64,000 bases of DNA, from NCBI RefSeq assembly GCF_947495255.1, contig NZ_CANLYI010000002.1:422518-486517 (forward strand), written 5' to 3'. How positions within the stretch are numbered: position 1 is the stretch's first letter; each line of letters opens with the position of its first letter. Both the position numbers and the translations under genes were made by a program. The DNA comes from an uncultured Winogradskyella sp. Its GTDB lineage: Bacteria > Bacteroidota > Bacteroidia > Flavobacteriales > Flavobacteriaceae. The notes beneath the pieces are model-generated. The model did no database searches, was not told the origin of the DNA, and saw only the letters and a program-made list of their open reading frames with translations. Shown in pieces: positions 1-12,002 of the stretch.

Positions 1-1402
1 ATTCATGACTAACTAATATCTCGTTTGAATCTAGAAACTCAAAATATCTAGACGAAATATCAAATCCTTCAATTTTATTTCTAAATCGCCATTCATTATT
101 AACTTTCTCTAAAACATTCAGCCCTTTATAATTTCCTTGTATAAGAAGCTCAGGTTGATCTTTTACTTTTTTTATAGCCCAAGTTCCAAGTTGATCAGAA
201 ACCTTTTTTACACCATTTTCTTCTACAATAAAAGTTCCCTTATCATGACCACAAAATAAATCTCCATCAATTAAAGATAAATTCCAAACCTGACCTTTAG
301 TTCCCTTTATAAATTTAAATTTATCTGAAGAATCAATTAACTTGTAGAACAAACCATGATTAGTCCCTAAATACAAAAAGCCATCAGCTTCAGCTGCAGT
401 ATAAACAGTACCTAAATTACCTTGTTTATCCTTATACACTTTAAATGGCGAATTAATATTTACAACATTAATTCCATTATCAAGTCCTAACCATATATTT
501 CCATAATCGTCTTCTAAAATTGAAAGAACCGTATTATTACTAAGACCATGGTTTTGGTCTATTCTGGTTAACACATTACCAAAAGCATCCATATGGATTA
601 TCCCATTAGAAATGGTACCTAAGACGAAATTACCATTTCTTAGTTTTGCACTACTGTATACACTTACGTTAGACAATAAGGAATCTGATGCGATCACCCA
701 TTTATCAACTTTATTCTCATTAACCTTATAAAATCCATTCTCTTCAGTTTGCAACAGTAATCCAAATTCGGAACTAAAAATATTAACGAGTTTATAATTA
801 CCTATACTATCTGATTCAACTATCAATTGAGGCTTACCATTTATAATCTCGAATACACCTTCTCCAATGATTTGATAGTAAATTGTTTCTTCTACTTTGA
901 AAATTTTATTAATTCTTTTTTCTGATTCAATAACAGAAAAACTTTTATTTTCTGAATGATAAACATAGACCCGATCAAACGACTGAAATAAAACAAACTG
1001 TCCTACATCAATAATTCCCCAAAAATCTTCATCCTCTTTTATACTAGATTCTAAATCATTCTTTAATGATGTATAGACTAATGAACCTTTATTGTTTTTG
1101 GTCCAATACCCAAAATCCATATAACCGCCAGAATAAATACGGTCACCAATAACTCTTACTGACCTTAAAATACCGTTATTGGGAGAATTATAAATATTCC
1201 ATGAGGCTCCATTATATTCCAACAAGCCCTTATTATTTGCAACATAAATAAAGTTATCGTCTGATTGAGAAATTGCCCAATTTTGATCTTCAGCACCGTA
1301 GTCTTGTGGTGTAAATATCTGAATTGGAGAAAACACTTGAGCATGAGAAGCACATGTAAAAACCAACATTAAAGTGTAGAGAAAATATTTAATAAAACCC
1401 AT
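1..1402 (-). CDS. Ligand-sensing propeller regulator, 3' end outside window
   Basis: An open frame starts at an ATG at 1402 and stays open to the left edge, giving about 467 residues of N-terminal sequence. It begins with a hydrophobic signal peptide that ends in a SHAQ-type cleavage region. Next come repeated short blades of the two-component-regulator propeller type, for example YVANNKGLLEYNG, LEDDYGNIWLGLDNGI and ADGFLYLGTNHGLF. In Bacteroidetes such periplasmic propellers usually precede a Y_Y_Y domain, a membrane helix and either a histidine kinase or a LuxR-type helix-turn-helix. That part is outside the window, so the output domain is unknown. The gene lies outside the integrated element and was the original downstream neighbour of tRNA-Leu. 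Confidence 0.75.
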   Translation of the reverse strand, partial: MGFIKYFLYTLMLVFTCASHAQVFSPIQIFTPQDYGAEDQNWAISQSDDNFIYVANNKGLLEYNGASWNIYNSPNNGILRSVRVIGDRIYSGGYMDFGYWTKNNKGSLVYTSLKNDLESSIKEDEDFWGIIDVGQFVLFQSFDRVYVYHSENKSFSVIESEKRINKIFKVEETIYYQIIGEGVFEIINGKPQLIVESDSIGNYKLVNIFSSEFGLLLQTEENGFYKVNENKVDKWVIASDSLLSNVSVYSSAKLRNGNFVLGTISNGIIHMDAFGNVLTRIDQNHGLSNNTVLSILEDDYGNIWLGLDNGINVVNINSPFKVYKDKQGNLGTVYTAAEADGFLYLGTNHGLFYKLIDSSDKFKFIKGTKGQVWNLSLIDGDLFCGHDKGTFIVEENGVKKVSDQLGTWAIKKVKDQPELLIQGNYKGLNVLEKVNNEWRFRNKIEGFDISSRYFEFLDSNEILVSHE

Positions 1403-1728
1403 TGTTGTTAAGCCATTATCCGCCTGAATTTAAGTCTGCATAAAACAGATACTCACAAACTTTAATACGTTGTGTTAAGGTACTAATATAGACAAATAAA
1501 AGAATATAGCGCTTTGTGTAGTGTTAAGTTAGATTTTAGTATAGTTTAATTTGGCGTGAAAACGAGTATTGTTTTCGCTAATAATTAGATAATTCTATAA
1601 GACGTAATAACGTTATATATTTTCTACAATACCACTACTATTATTAAATACTCAGTTGGTTTTTATTGACCAGCAAAATCAAAGCACTACCAATATTAAA
1701 AATAACTTTAAGTACTTTTTAAAACCAA

Positions 1729-1757
1729 AAAAGCCGAAAACTTTCGTTTTCGGCTTT
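1729..1757 (-). terminator. Rho-independent terminator, ancestral tRNA-Leu terminator
   Basis: On the minus strand a 13-bp stem (AAAAGCCGAAAAC / GTTTTCGGCTTTT) closes a GAAA loop and runs into a T tract. It lies just beyond the tRNA-Leu 3' fragment, so it was probably the terminator of tRNA-Leu before the element inserted. Confidence 0.75.
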
Positions 1758-1763
1758 TCATCT

Positions 1764-1820
1764 GTACTGAAGACGGGACTTGAACCCGTACGTCCTAATG
1801 GACATTGGATTTTAAGTCCA
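1764..1820 (-). repeat. att direct repeat, left: tRNA-Leu 3' fragment
   Basis: This 57-bp block is identical to 21703-21759. Read on the minus strand it contains the anticodon stem-loop 5' side (TGGACTTAAAATCC) through the acceptor 3' strand CTTCAGTA of tRNA-Leu, but no 5' half, so it cannot make a tRNA. Identity stops at the 5' side of the anticodon stem. Such a fragment at one end, with the whole gene at the other, is the standard mark of tyrosine-recombinase integration into a tRNA 3' end. Confidence 0.92.
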
Positions 1821-1918
1821 CTCATACAGGCACCAAATAAACCAAAACCAACTCATTACCAAATAGTTAATGTGTTTTTAATTTTATTTAATATCGATTA
1901 ACATCAAGTAAAACCAAC

Positions 1919-2039
1919 AAATGTTGTACCTATGTTGTACCTGTAATTAGCAATAAAATCGGTATATTTACTATTGTAAAAATCAAAATGTTGTACCCGT
2001 TTTGCAATCTTCATCATTTTTTAATGAATTTATTGTACC
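1919..2039 (+). promoter_or_regulatory. Putative arm-type integrase sites, left (TTGTACC cluster)
   Basis: Two tandem copies of the 11-mer ATGTTGTACCT lie at 1921-1931 and 1932-1942. A ten-base copy, ATGTTGTACC, lies at 1988-1997, and a degenerate TTGTACC at 2033-2039 abuts the integrase start codon. The first pair recurs identically at the right end of the element, in the same orientation. Integrases with an N-terminal arm-binding domain, like the one at 2040, bind short repeats near att. The copies next to the start codon could also let the integrase repress itself; this is inference. Confidence 0.6.
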
Positions 2040-3254
2040 ATGACCTCAAATGCAAAAATAGTTTTAAGAAAAAAACAGAATAAACAAGGTTTGTATCCTT
2101 TGGCAATTCGAATTACAAAAAACAGACGGTCCACCTATCACTATCTAGGGCATTATATAGATCTAAAATATTGGAATGAAAAAGATATTCGTGTAAAAAA
2201 ATCACACCCAAACGCAGCAAACCTGAATAATCTGTTGGTAAAAAAATTATCAGAGGCTAATAAGACACTAATGAATTTGCAAGCTGAAAAACAAGATATA
2301 TCAGCAAATCGTATTAAGGATAAATTATACAAAGGCTCAAATGGCTCAACCTTTTTTGAAATTGCAAAAGCATTTTTAGATGAACTTGAAGCCAATAAAA
2401 AATTAGCTCGATTTTACTCAGATAAAGTAAGAGTAAATCATGTGTTGAATTTTTCAAAATCGAATCAGCTTTCCTTTCAAGAAATTGATGAAAAGTTTTT
2501 AAGGAATTTTAAAACTCATTTAAAAACCAAACATGGCTTATCTGAAAGGTCAATAGTGAATAACCTTGTTGTCATAAGAACCATATACAACAGAGCTATC
2601 AAATTAGGAATTGTCGATAGAAAATTATACCCATTCGGGTCGGGTGGAATTCAAATTAAATTTCCTGAAAGTCAAAAATCCGGATTAAACAAGAACGAAC
2701 TTATTGCCTTAGAACGTGTTGAAGGTTTAACCGAAAACGAAATTCATGCACGAAACATTTGGCTTTTCAGTTTCTATCTTGCCGGAATAAGAGTAGCTGA
2801 CGTACTCAAAATTAGGTGGTCTGATATTTCTGATAATAGACTTAACTATCGTATGAATAAAAACTCAAAATTATTATCACTAAAGATTCCTGAGAAAGCT
2901 CTTCCTATTTTAGAACATTACTCAATACATAAACAAGACGATAATGATTTTATTTTTCCAGAGATGAAAATGATTAACATTAAATCGTCAAAGGATGTCT
3001 TTAGAAAAATTAACGCGGCTACAACAATGTTAAATAAGTATTTAGCAAGAGTGGCAGAAAAAGCTAAAATAAATAAGAAAGTTACAATGCATATTGCTCG
3101 CCATAGCTTTGGCACTATATCTGAGGATAAAATCCCTATTAAGATGCTTCAAAAACTTTATAGACATTCATCTATAACAACTACGATAAATTACCAAGCG
3201 AATTTTATGCATAAAGATGCTGATGAAGCTTTAGAGAACGTTATAAATTTTTGA
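2040..3254 (+). CDS. Tyrosine-type site-specific integrase
   Basis: At 404 residues this is normal for Bacteroidetes element integrases. Residues 1 to about 85 look like the arm-DNA-binding domain (KIVLRKKQNKQGLYPLAIRI, then YHYLGHYIDLKYWNEK). About 105-205 is the SAM-like core-binding domain, and the rest is the catalytic domain. Visible catalytic residues are the Arg in AGIRVADVLKIRW, the HxxR pair in HIARHSFGT, the His in YRHSS and the nucleophilic Tyr in TTTINYQ. It faces into the element, 220 bp from the left att copy. Its stop is 4 bp from the convergent gene at 3259. It should catalyse integration and excision at tRNA-Leu. No excisionase was recognised. Confidence 0.93.
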   Translation: MTSNAKIVLRKKQNKQGLYPLAIRITKNRRSTYHYLGHYIDLKYWNEKDIRVKKSHPNAANLNNLLVKKLSEANKTLMNLQAEKQDISANRIKDKLYKGSNGSTFFEIAKAFLDELEANKKLARFYSDKVRVNHVLNFSKSNQLSFQEIDEKFLRNFKTHLKTKHGLSERSIVNNLVVIRTIYNRAIKLGIVDRKLYPFGSGGIQIKFPESQKSGLNKNELIALERVEGLTENEIHARNIWLFSFYLAGIRVADVLKIRWSDISDNRLNYRMNKNSKLLSLKIPEKALPILEHYSIHKQDDNDFIFPEMKMINIKSSKDVFRKINAATTMLNKYLARVAEKAKINKKVTMHIARHSFGTISEDKIPIKMLQKLYRHSSITTTINYQANFMHKDADEALENVINF

Positions 3255-3258
3255 CACA

Positions 3259-3918
3259 TTATAACGGTATATCATAATCTTTAACATTGTTGTTCTTTAA
3301 ATTATCTACATAGCCAGAAAATGGACTAGTATATTTTTCCTTTATGATGAAACCTTTTTCAACATAATCTTTAGCGCTCTCTTTCCAGTTTTGAATGTTT
3401 AGCCCTCTGCTCAATTTCCAATTTTTATTTTGATAATAGGCATAGAATTTTTTTCCTTCCATATATGGCCAATTGTTTTCTTTAAAAAACTCTAAAACAA
3501 CTAGTTCATTTTTTGGCCTTGCCAGTTTATTATAATTTTCTTTTGTTTTATGTTTATAAGAAGATACCATATTTTGGCTTGGTTCTGGGACGCGGTTGTC
3601 CAAATTTTGGCCTGGTTGGCAACAAAAAATGGCCATCTCAATTTTAGATCCCCTAGCTGGATGGTATGATGGAAAATATCTTAAATAGCCCCATTCATTA
3701 AGGTCTTTCAGAAAATTGTGATAGGTTGTTTTTGATTTGAATTTTGCCTTTTCCATAATCAACCCCCTGTTTACGGTAATTGTTTTTTTAAAAAACTCAC
3801 GATTCCATTTTTGAAAGAATGCCAGATACAATGTTATGTGACCCTGTTTAATTCTAGTGTCCTTATTGAAGTATTCAAAAATTGCGTTTAGCTGAATAAT
3901 ATAGTTTACCCTTTCCAT
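3259..3918 (-). CDS. Element-encoded replication/regulatory-type protein
   Basis: This 219-residue protein has no signal peptide. The N-terminal half (VNYIIQLNAIFEYF, then TLYLAFFQKWN and KTTYHNFLKDLNEWGYL) resembles the winged-helix type of protein often found beside integrases in Flavobacteriia islands. The C-terminal segment (FFKENNWPY, then KNWKLSRGLNIQNWKESAKDYV) recalls the DnaD-like tail of phage replisome organisers. Its ATG overlaps the stop of the upstream mobilization gene (TAATG), so the two are translationally coupled. A role in element replication or control is inferred from context only. Confidence 0.55.
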   Translation of the reverse strand: MERVNYIIQLNAIFEYFNKDTRIKQGHITLYLAFFQKWNREFFKKTITVNRGLIMEKAKFKSKTTYHNFLKDLNEWGYLRYFPSYHPARGSKIEMAIFCCQPGQNLDNRVPEPSQNMVSSYKHKTKENYNKLARPKNELVVLEFFKENNWPYMEGKKFYAYYQNKNWKLSRGLNIQNWKESAKDYVEKGFIIKEKYTSPFSGYVDNLKNNNVKDYDIPL

Positions 3919-4334
3919 TACTCATTATCAATGCTATTCAAATATCCCTTTCCTCGAAAGCGACCTTCATTCTTTTCCTCTTTAATCTCTTTTGCTAAAA
4001 TCAATTTCTTTTTAGGTGGTTCTGCTACTTGAAAAAGAGCTTGCATCATCGCTACAGTCGGTTTGGTCTGCGACTTTTCTATATCTTTCATAATAGCGAT
4101 CATTCCATTCATTCGTTTTTTGATTAGTATAGAGATTCTGTTTTCCAAGGCTTCCATTCGAGGCCCTAAACGCTCCGTTGGGGAAATTCCATTTTCGTTA
4201 AAAAATTCCATCATCAATAGCAATGTCATCGATTGAGATTTCGAGAGAATTTTACTAAATTTTCTAAACTCAATAGCCACAGACCTTTTAATCTTTAATG
4301 TCTCAAACTTCTCTTTTTCAAATCTCTTATCCAT
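3918..4334 (-). CDS. BfmA/BtgA-like mobilization protein
   Basis: This 138-residue protein is highly charged. It begins MDKRFEKEKFETLKIKRSVA and continues with IEFRKFSKILSKSQSMTLLLMMEFF, a ribbon-helix-helix-like start followed by a helical region. A lysine-rich tail (EPPKKKLILAKEIKEEKNEG) follows. The pattern matches what I recall of the BfmA/BtgA family from Bacteroidetes mobilizable transposons. These proteins help relaxase act at oriT. It is first in a two-gene operon and faces away from a 0.9-kb non-coding region, where an oriT would be expected. No relaxase was found nearby, so a helper would have to supply it. Confidence 0.65.
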   Translation of the reverse strand: MDKRFEKEKFETLKIKRSVAIEFRKFSKILSKSQSMTLLLMMEFFNENGISPTERLGPRMEALENRISILIKKRMNGMIAIMKDIEKSQTKPTVAMMQALFQVAEPPKKKLILAKEIKEEKNEGRFRGKGYLNSIDNE

Positions 4335-5251
4335 AATTTTAGTAAAATAATTGCCTGTTTACGGCGGTTTCCGAATGTTTTTAGTAAAAAGCAGCATTAT
4401 ATTTTAAATTTTAAAAAGCTATAAACTCTGCTAAGTCTTGTAAACACTATGTTTATTTAAAAATCGAATATATGTAACATCGCGCAGCGTGTTACCCTCT
4501 TGCTTTTCGATTCCTTCATTTTATTTCAGGATCTTCAAACTTTTCAACTAAGGCTGAAAAGCAATACTTCGACTTCTAACTCCATTATATTTTTTAGTAA
4601 TAAAGTGAAGTTAATTATTTATAAACAACTGACAATCATTTAAGTAAACTAATTTTTAAAATCATTTTAGATGACTTTATTTGATGTAATTTGACAAACG
4701 TTTTCCTTCTAAAGACACCTACTTATTATATCTTGAGCGTTTTCCTTTTCTTTTGGTGTTGAATTCTATGTGCTTTGATGATTACCAAGTTTATTTATAG
4801 CAAAATGATACAGATTAGCGTCCAATTCAATTTCAGTCACTTACCTCCCATAGCGCCATCGCCGTTACCTTTTCAGTAACCGACTCTAAAATTGTGAACG
4901 AGTAAGAACTTATAAAAGTGAGTGAGCGAACGGTTATGCAGTTCGTCTCGAGCAGAATTTTAAACTTTGTGTAGTAAATGGTAGTGGTGATCTTTTTACT
5001 TGGCGAACGCTGTGGCTTTTTCTGCGATACGTTTAAAGGCTTTTCTAGATTAGCGAAGACCTTCACCCACTTGTTTTCGCATCACAAAAAATTGTCGCAA
5101 GAAATATCAACATATTGGTTATTACACCTATATATTATTTAGGAATAGACTAAAAGAGGAATCCTTAAAAAATATTGGATTGAACGCTATATCTCGCAAG
5201 TATTAGTTTTATTATACCTCCTCCAAATAATGATAACGATACATTTTTACA
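4335..5251. other. Non-coding region of element, candidate oriT and control region
   Basis: About 0.9 kb without a convincing gene. It contains a GC-rich hairpin at 4474-4495 and, at 4840-5090, a stretch of different texture with several CG-containing words (GCGAACG, CTCGAGC, GCGATACG). A 77-codon frame at 4833-5066 on the minus strand has no recognisable protein features and is not called. The region should hold the promoter of the mobilization operon and possibly the origin of transfer. Confidence 0.4.
4474..4495. repeat. GC-rich hairpin, possible oriT structure
   Basis: GTAACA at 4474-4479 pairs with TGTTAC at 4490-4495. After one bulged T, CGC pairs with GCG around a GCA loop, giving nine pairs in a strongly AT-rich surrounding. 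It lies about 140 bp upstream of the mobilization gene. Relaxase nick regions often carry such inverted repeats. There is no T run after it on either strand, which argues against a terminator. Confidence 0.4.
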
Positions 5252-5731
5252 TTAGTTCTTAATTACCTTTTTCACAGCGACATTTCCTTCAGTATCCACA
5301 ATTCTTAGCATATAAATCCCTGTTAATAGAGAACTTACTCTTAACTCATTTACACTTTGATTTTTAATTTCCATTACTTTTTTTCCTGTCAGGTCAAACA
5401 ATTCTATTATAGAAATTACTTTATTTGATGTGATATGGACAACATCTTTTGTTGGATTTGGATAAGTCATAAAGTTTGAGAAATCAGACTCTTCTAAACT
5501 TAAAGTTTCTGAAAAACTATAAGCAAAAGTATCTGAATTGAAAGTTACGTCATATGTGCCAGCAGTTGTTGGTATATTATTCTGACTATCAACAACAACT
5601 GTCCCTGAAGGAAAGTCAGTTCCACCCCAATTATAAGGTAAATCCCATGCATTATTACCTCTAAACTTTGTAGATCTTATAATCAATACTACATTTTCAA
5701 TTGTCAAATTGATTCCATCTCCAAAAGTCAT
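5252..5731 (-). pseudogene. Truncated starch-binding-like module with T9SS tail
   Basis: The 159 residues begin in the middle of a SusE-like module (GDGINLTIENVV, then KFRGNNAWDLPYNWGG and FPSGTVVV, ending FNSDTFAYSF), the same module type repeated in the neighbour at 5836. A type A T9SS sorting domain follows (MTYPNPTKDVVHI, ending AVKKVIKN). No signal peptide is present, so the sorting tail would be useless. The start falls just after the stop of a GH97-like C-terminal fragment. It is best read as the 3' remnant of a longer secreted protein joined by deletion to another broken PUL gene. Confidence 0.7.
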
Positions 5732-5739
5732 GTTCTAAA

Positions 5740-5835
5740 CACTATTTAAAGAGGTTATTCCAGATCCATCGCCTTCTTTTATTCTAATTGCAAAACCTCT
5801 AATGGCTACAGAACTTCTTAATACTTTTTTATTCT
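5740..5835 (-). pseudogene. Remnant of a GH97-type C-terminus
   Basis: The minus strand reads KNKKVLRSSVAI and then RGFAIRIKEGDGSGI, ending SLNSV and a TAG stop near 5740. It closely resembles the end of the intact GH97 protein at 8414 ([18 protein letters not shown]). No start codon or catalytic part exists upstream, because the intact SGNH gene ends there. It is therefore a short relic of a second alpha-glucosidase gene. Confidence 0.55.
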
Positions 5836-8361
5836 TTAATCCTTTATAAGTTTAAAAGTTTCTATGATACTCCCATCACTAACTTTTGCTATATATACTC
5901 CTTTAGATATATGTGTAGCATCAATCATAATATTATTACTTTTTGGGCTTAATCTCATTATTTCTTTCCCCATAATATCCGTTACGTATACCGTATTGAT
6001 TATGGTATTTGAAGCATTAATATGCCATATGTTTGTTGTTGGGTTAGGGTAAATGTTAATTTTTTTTTCAGTAAAATTCGGCACACTCAATTCAGCTATT
6101 GTCTGCGTAGTTAAACTCTGACGACTACAATTTGTAACTGTAAGAGTAACTGTATAAGGGCCTGAACCATCATAAGCATGTTGTGGGTTTTCCTCAACAG
6201 ACATAGTTCCATCACCAAAATCCCATAAATAACTTATTCCGTTTGTAGAATTATTTGTAAATGAAACTGTATTCTCCGTTGTTTCATAATCAAATATTGC
6301 CTCAGGATCAAAAGCACCTACATTCCAGTCTTCAAAATCATCATAAACAATTGATTTGACAATTGCTTTTACTTGGTTAGCTATTGCCTCATCTAATGTA
6401 CTGTTGAATGTAATTAATGTTGGATCCTTACGAAAAATTACTGTGTTAAACGTTACAGCAGACACATATGAACCTACCAACGTTGGATGACTTTCATCAT
6501 CTACATAAAGATCAATTTCCGGATGTAATTCTCTTATTTCACGTCTTACTCTACCTACAGGTGAGAGCATGGCATCATTATCATTTGCCATTTGGGTATA
6601 ACGCAACTGTAACCGTTCATCCATACCTAGATAAGTACACATTTCTGGTATGGTTGGACAATTCTGAGCATCACCATTCTCTCGACCCCAAGTTTGATAG
6701 AAAAACAAATCTGCACAAGGGCTATAATCACGAACCATATCTACAAGCAGTGTTGCAAATGCAAATGTATGTGTTGCCACAAAGTCATCTTCTAGAGCAG
6801 GACGCTGGCTTTGATCCTGAAGTACCACATAATCCCAATTTCCTTCCTGGATTTTACCTGTTGTCCCAGAATTTTCATAATGTGATTCAAGACTTGTTCC
6901 ACCAATTGTATTACTCTGTACTACTAACTCATCACCCATTGAAGCAGCCACATCTTTTAACATAAAAGGCATAGCATTATAATAGGTATAACTATTTCCA
7001 ACAAATAGAATACGTTTAGAGTTATCAAATATAGGTGTTCCACAAACGTTGATTTCATAGATAGCATACCCATTTTGCGTATTGGGTGTTACTCCATCCA
7101 TTTTTAGCCAGCGAAATTCTGCATCGACATCAATAATATCAGTACGAGCACCATAATCCATATTACTTTTTTCAGTAATATCTGTCCAGGTAGAACCATC
7201 AAGAGATCCACGTAAAAAATAATGCTTTCCACTTGCTATACCCCAATCGATCGTTACGGCATTTATAGCATTTGGCGATCCTAAATCTAATGTTAAACTT
7301 TGTTCATCCTCTAATGGACTTTCCCATTTTGTACTGCTATCACCGTCTGTTGCAAGTACAGCATTTCCTGTAGATGCTGTAGTTGAAACGACTGGTATAA
7401 GTGTGCAGTTCGGAACAGATGCAGAACCAATTGGCTCACCAAAACTATAAGCTCCAGTCAATCGGTTTAATACAATGCTGTAATCGCCTGCAGCTACATT
7501 AATATCTTCACCACTTTGTGATCCTGTGCCTGAAGGAAATCCTCCGTCTCCGCCCCATTGCACTGCCCAACTATTATCTTGCCTAAACTTAACAGCATTT
7601 GTTGTTATAGGCAAACTATTAATAACATAATGTGTACCGTCTATAGTCGTCATTACATGATCATCTGTTTGAGGATCAGCTGGCCAACCTTGAGGTGTGC
7701 CAGACCCGACAACTGCAATGCTCAGATAATCAAAAGCGTACTCTAAAGTATTAAGATTAAAAGTGACTCTATAACTGCTGTTAGATACATTAAGTGCTCC
7801 AGAACCATTAGAAACTGCTGTTCCTGAGGGGAATGTTATTGGTTCCCAGTTACCTTCTGAATAATCGTGGTTTTGACGAAATTTCACTTCTCCATCAATA
7901 GCAATACTATTTCCTAAATAATGAATTCCATCAGTAGTTCCGAGATCAACATCTACATTGTTACCACCAACGCCTGAACCCGTAAGACTTATTATTGGAT
8001 AAACACTTGAAACAGTAAAACTATATTCTAATGTATTGCTATTAAAAGTCACATTATAAACACCAACTGGTGTTGAAATATTAGACCCATCAGCAACTGC
8101 TATTCCATCGGGAAAAGCACCTCCCCAATTATTAGTCCACGAATTTTCTGCTCTGAACTTTACTGATCCGCTAGTTGTCTCTAAGTTATCAATACTCCAA
8201 TTGATACCATCCGTAGAACTCATTTGATTAGTATCTACTTCGCCTGCAGCGCCTGTAGGCCATCCACCAACACCATCACCAACAATTGCCATAGAATTAA
8301 ATTGTGCATTAGCAAAAAAGACGCTTAATAAGCAAATAATAAAAAAGATAGTTTTTCTCAT
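5836..8361 (-). CDS. Secreted multidomain SGNH hydrolase with starch-binding-like modules
   Basis: This is an 841-residue secreted protein. A signal peptide (ending FFANAQ) is followed by three SusE-like modules (about 22-117, 122-211, 214-308), each with a VKFR...WGG..FPSG pattern. An F5/8 type C-like domain (about 315-440, NAVLATDGDSSTKWES) comes next. Then comes an SGNH hydrolase domain (about 448-660) with Ser457 in FVGNSYTYYNAMP and Asp622/His625 in DDESHPTLVGSYV. A PKD domain (ISYLWDFGDGTMSVEENPQH) and a type A T9SS tail (IYPNPTTNIWHI) complete it. It is the last intact gene of the Sus operon, 52 bp after GH97. It probably removes ester groups from a polysaccharide held by the binding modules; the substrate is inference. 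Confidence 0.8.
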   Translation of the reverse strand: MRKTIFFIICLLSVFFANAQFNSMAIVGDGVGGWPTGAAGEVDTNQMSSTDGINWSIDNLETTSGSVKFRAENSWTNNWGGAFPDGIAVADGSNISTPVGVYNVTFNSNTLEYSFTVSSVYPIISLTGSGVGGNNVDVDLGTTDGIHYLGNSIAIDGEVKFRQNHDYSEGNWEPITFPSGTAVSNGSGALNVSNSSYRVTFNLNTLEYAFDYLSIAVVGSGTPQGWPADPQTDDHVMTTIDGTHYVINSLPITTNAVKFRQDNSWAVQWGGDGGFPSGTGSQSGEDINVAAGDYSIVLNRLTGAYSFGEPIGSASVPNCTLIPVVSTTASTGNAVLATDGDSSTKWESPLEDEQSLTLDLGSPNAINAVTIDWGIASGKHYFLRGSLDGSTWTDITEKSNMDYGARTDIIDVDAEFRWLKMDGVTPNTQNGYAIYEINVCGTPIFDNSKRILFVGNSYTYYNAMPFMLKDVAASMGDELVVQSNTIGGTSLESHYENSGTTGKIQEGNWDYVVLQDQSQRPALEDDFVATHTFAFATLLVDMVRDYSPCADLFFYQTWGRENGDAQNCPTIPEMCTYLGMDERLQLRYTQMANDNDAMLSPVGRVRREIRELHPEIDLYVDDESHPTLVGSYVSAVTFNTVIFRKDPTLITFNSTLDEAIANQVKAIVKSIVYDDFEDWNVGAFDPEAIFDYETTENTVSFTNNSTNGISYLWDFGDGTMSVEENPQHAYDGSGPYTVTLTVTNCSRQSLTTQTIAELSVPNFTEKKINIYPNPTTNIWHINASNTIINTVYVTDIMGKEIMRLSPKSNNIMIDATHISKGVYIAKVSDGSIIETFKLIKD

Positions 8362-8413
8362 AATTTATTGGTTTAATTATTATTAAATAGATACACCTCA
8401 AAGTGCATAGCTT

Positions 8414-11984
<3,571 letters not shown>

Positions 11985-12002
11985 GAATTGTTTTTTTAAT
12001 AA

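Noticed and set aside
1656..1901. 81-codon plus-strand frame
   Set aside because: It runs antisense through the tRNA-Leu fragment and terminator; a similar frame appears over the intact tRNA at 21652-21882. Both are artefacts of tRNA sequence.
4833..5066. 77-codon minus-strand frame in the spacer after the mobilization operon
   Set aside because: No signal, domain or clear ribosome site, and its sequence looks like structured non-coding DNA. Kept only as part of the spacer.
6468..6965. 165-codon plus-strand frame
   Set aside because: It lies antisense to the SGNH hydrolase, has His/Leu-rich low-quality composition and no family pattern.
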